A stretch of 64,000 nucleotides of DNA from Microcella flavibacter. Lineage in GTDB: Bacteria > Actinomycetota > Actinomycetes > Actinomycetales > Microbacteriaceae. The translations under genes and the position numbers were made by a program. Of the stretch, positions 63,430-64,000 are shown in pieces. The notes under the pieces were generated by a model, which worked only from the letters and a program-made list of their open reading frames with translations, was not told the origin of the DNA and did no database searches. The stretch lies in NCBI RefSeq assembly GCF_012530535.1, contig NZ_CP051299.1, positions 1,302,001 through 1,366,000 of the forward strand, given 5' to 3'. Numbering within the stretch: position 1 is the first letter of the stretch; each line of letters opens with the position of its first letter.

Positions 63430-64000
63430 ATGAGCGATCCGCTCCTGCAGCTGCTCTGCTCCGCTCTCGTCCTCCTCATCCCCCTCGGCGTCGGTCTCGT
63501 CCTGCCCGTCGTCGGCGCCGATCGTGTCGCCGCCGTCGCCTCGGGCGTCGTCGGGGGAGCGGCCCCGCTGCTCTCCGCCGCCGCCGTCGGGCACCTCGCG
63601 GATCCCCCCGCCCGCCTCCTCGATGCCGTCCTCGCCGCCTCGGTGACCGCGGTGGTCGCCCTGCTGGCGATGGCGCGACTCGGCCGCGTCGGGGGCGCCG
63701 TGTTCGCCGCGGGCTACGGGGCGCTCATCGGTCCGGTCGCTCTCGCCGCCGTGCTGGGGGAGTACCCGTCCATCGTCTCCACGGTCTTCGGTGCGATCGA
63801 CTACGCCGGAGTCGTCGCCACCCACGTGGCACCCGCTGCAGCCCTGCTGGTGGTCGCCCTGCTCCCCGCGCGCAGCGCGGTGCCCGACCGCCCTCGCGCC
63901 TCCCCGCGCCGGTCCGCCCTGGGGTCCGCGCTCGTCGCCGTCGGTGCGCTCGGGTGGCTCGTCGGCGTCGAACGGGTCATCGACGAGGCGACGGGGCGGA
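63430..64000 (+). CDS. Degenerate ammonium-transporter-like membrane protein, 3' end cut off by the window
   Basis: An open frame from an ATG preceded by GAGGAG; 190 codons are visible to the edge. The sequence is very hydrophobic (about five helices). GAIDYAGVVATHVAPAAALL (residues 121-140) aligns without gaps to GAIDFAGGTAVHINAGAAAL of the adjacent AmtB, keeping the Asp and pore His (His132) at the same spacing. The earlier helices are not AmtB-like, and the segment starts about 55 residues sooner. It is probably a diverged Amt paralogue, perhaps a regulator or non-transporting partner. The Met start and full length need the flanking sequence. Confidence 0.6.
   Translation, partial: MSDPLLQLLCSALVLLIPLGVGLVLPVVGADRVAAVASGVVGGAAPLLSAAAVGHLADPPARLLDAVLAASVTAVVALLAMARLGRVGGAVFAAGYGALIGPVALAAVLGEYPSIVSTVFGAIDYAGVVATHVAPAAALLVVALLPARSAVPDRPRASPRRSALGSALVAVGALGWLVGVERVIDEATGR

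Overview
This 64 kb window is a stretch of high-GC actinobacterial core chromosome, most likely from the family Microbacteriaceae. That placement rests on gene content and order: glnA2-glnE, lipA/lipB next to E2/E3 dehydrogenase genes, sigA, a second topoisomerase pair, sepH-DUF4193-DUF3093-dut-DUF3710-DUF3159, dxs, rnd-DUF3000. It also rests on the many leaderless genes whose -10 box lies 6-7 nt before an ATG or GTG. The species cannot be named from the sequence alone. No rRNA, tRNA, CRISPR array, insertion sequence or prophage was seen. No gap without a gene exceeds about 250 bases.

Layout. 1-4454: cut-off polyphosphate glucokinase, methionine aminopeptidase, panB and nadE (cofactor synthesis). 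4512-10310: nitrogen block with glnA2, the adenylyltransferase glnE and the adenylylatable glnA1, which has a four-half-site GlnR-type box upstream. 10484-19917: lipoate synthesis (lipA, lipB), RDD and DUF4191 membrane proteins, a kinase-like protein lacking catalytic residues, E2 and E3 of a 2-oxoacid dehydrogenase, and leucyl aminopeptidase. 20044-23851: PAC2 protein, MFS transporter and the primary sigma factor. 23888-30189: an unusual cassette of a CofE-like ligase, a MurJ-like flippase, two divergent ATP-grasp ligases and two alanine-racemase-like genes that have each lost what the other keeps. 30254-36461: DUF7455, the topoisomerase IV-like ParE/ParC pair and a frameshifted phosphodiesterase. 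36493-45736: sepH, DUF4193, DUF3093, dut-DUF3710-DUF3159, aconitase and dxs. 45828-55799: fadB/fadA, RNase D, DUF3000, an alpha/beta hydrolase, a RibD-C reductase, sufE, a rhodanese and zapE. 55942-64000: a complete Mrp cation/proton antiporter operon behind a long leader, then amtB with a GlnR-type box, then a truncated-by-window Amt-like protein.

How it works together. glnA1 and amtB carry matching GlnR-type operators and glnE controls GlnA1 activity, so ammonium uptake and assimilation appear to form one regulated unit. lipA and lipB supply the lipoyl group carried by the nearby E2, which E3 re-oxidises. The most novel element is the 23.9-30.2 kb cassette: amino-acid ligases, a lipid-linked-substrate flippase and what looks like an obligate heterodimeric PLP racemase, suggesting synthesis and export of an amino-acid- or peptide-modified envelope component. 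That function is inference.
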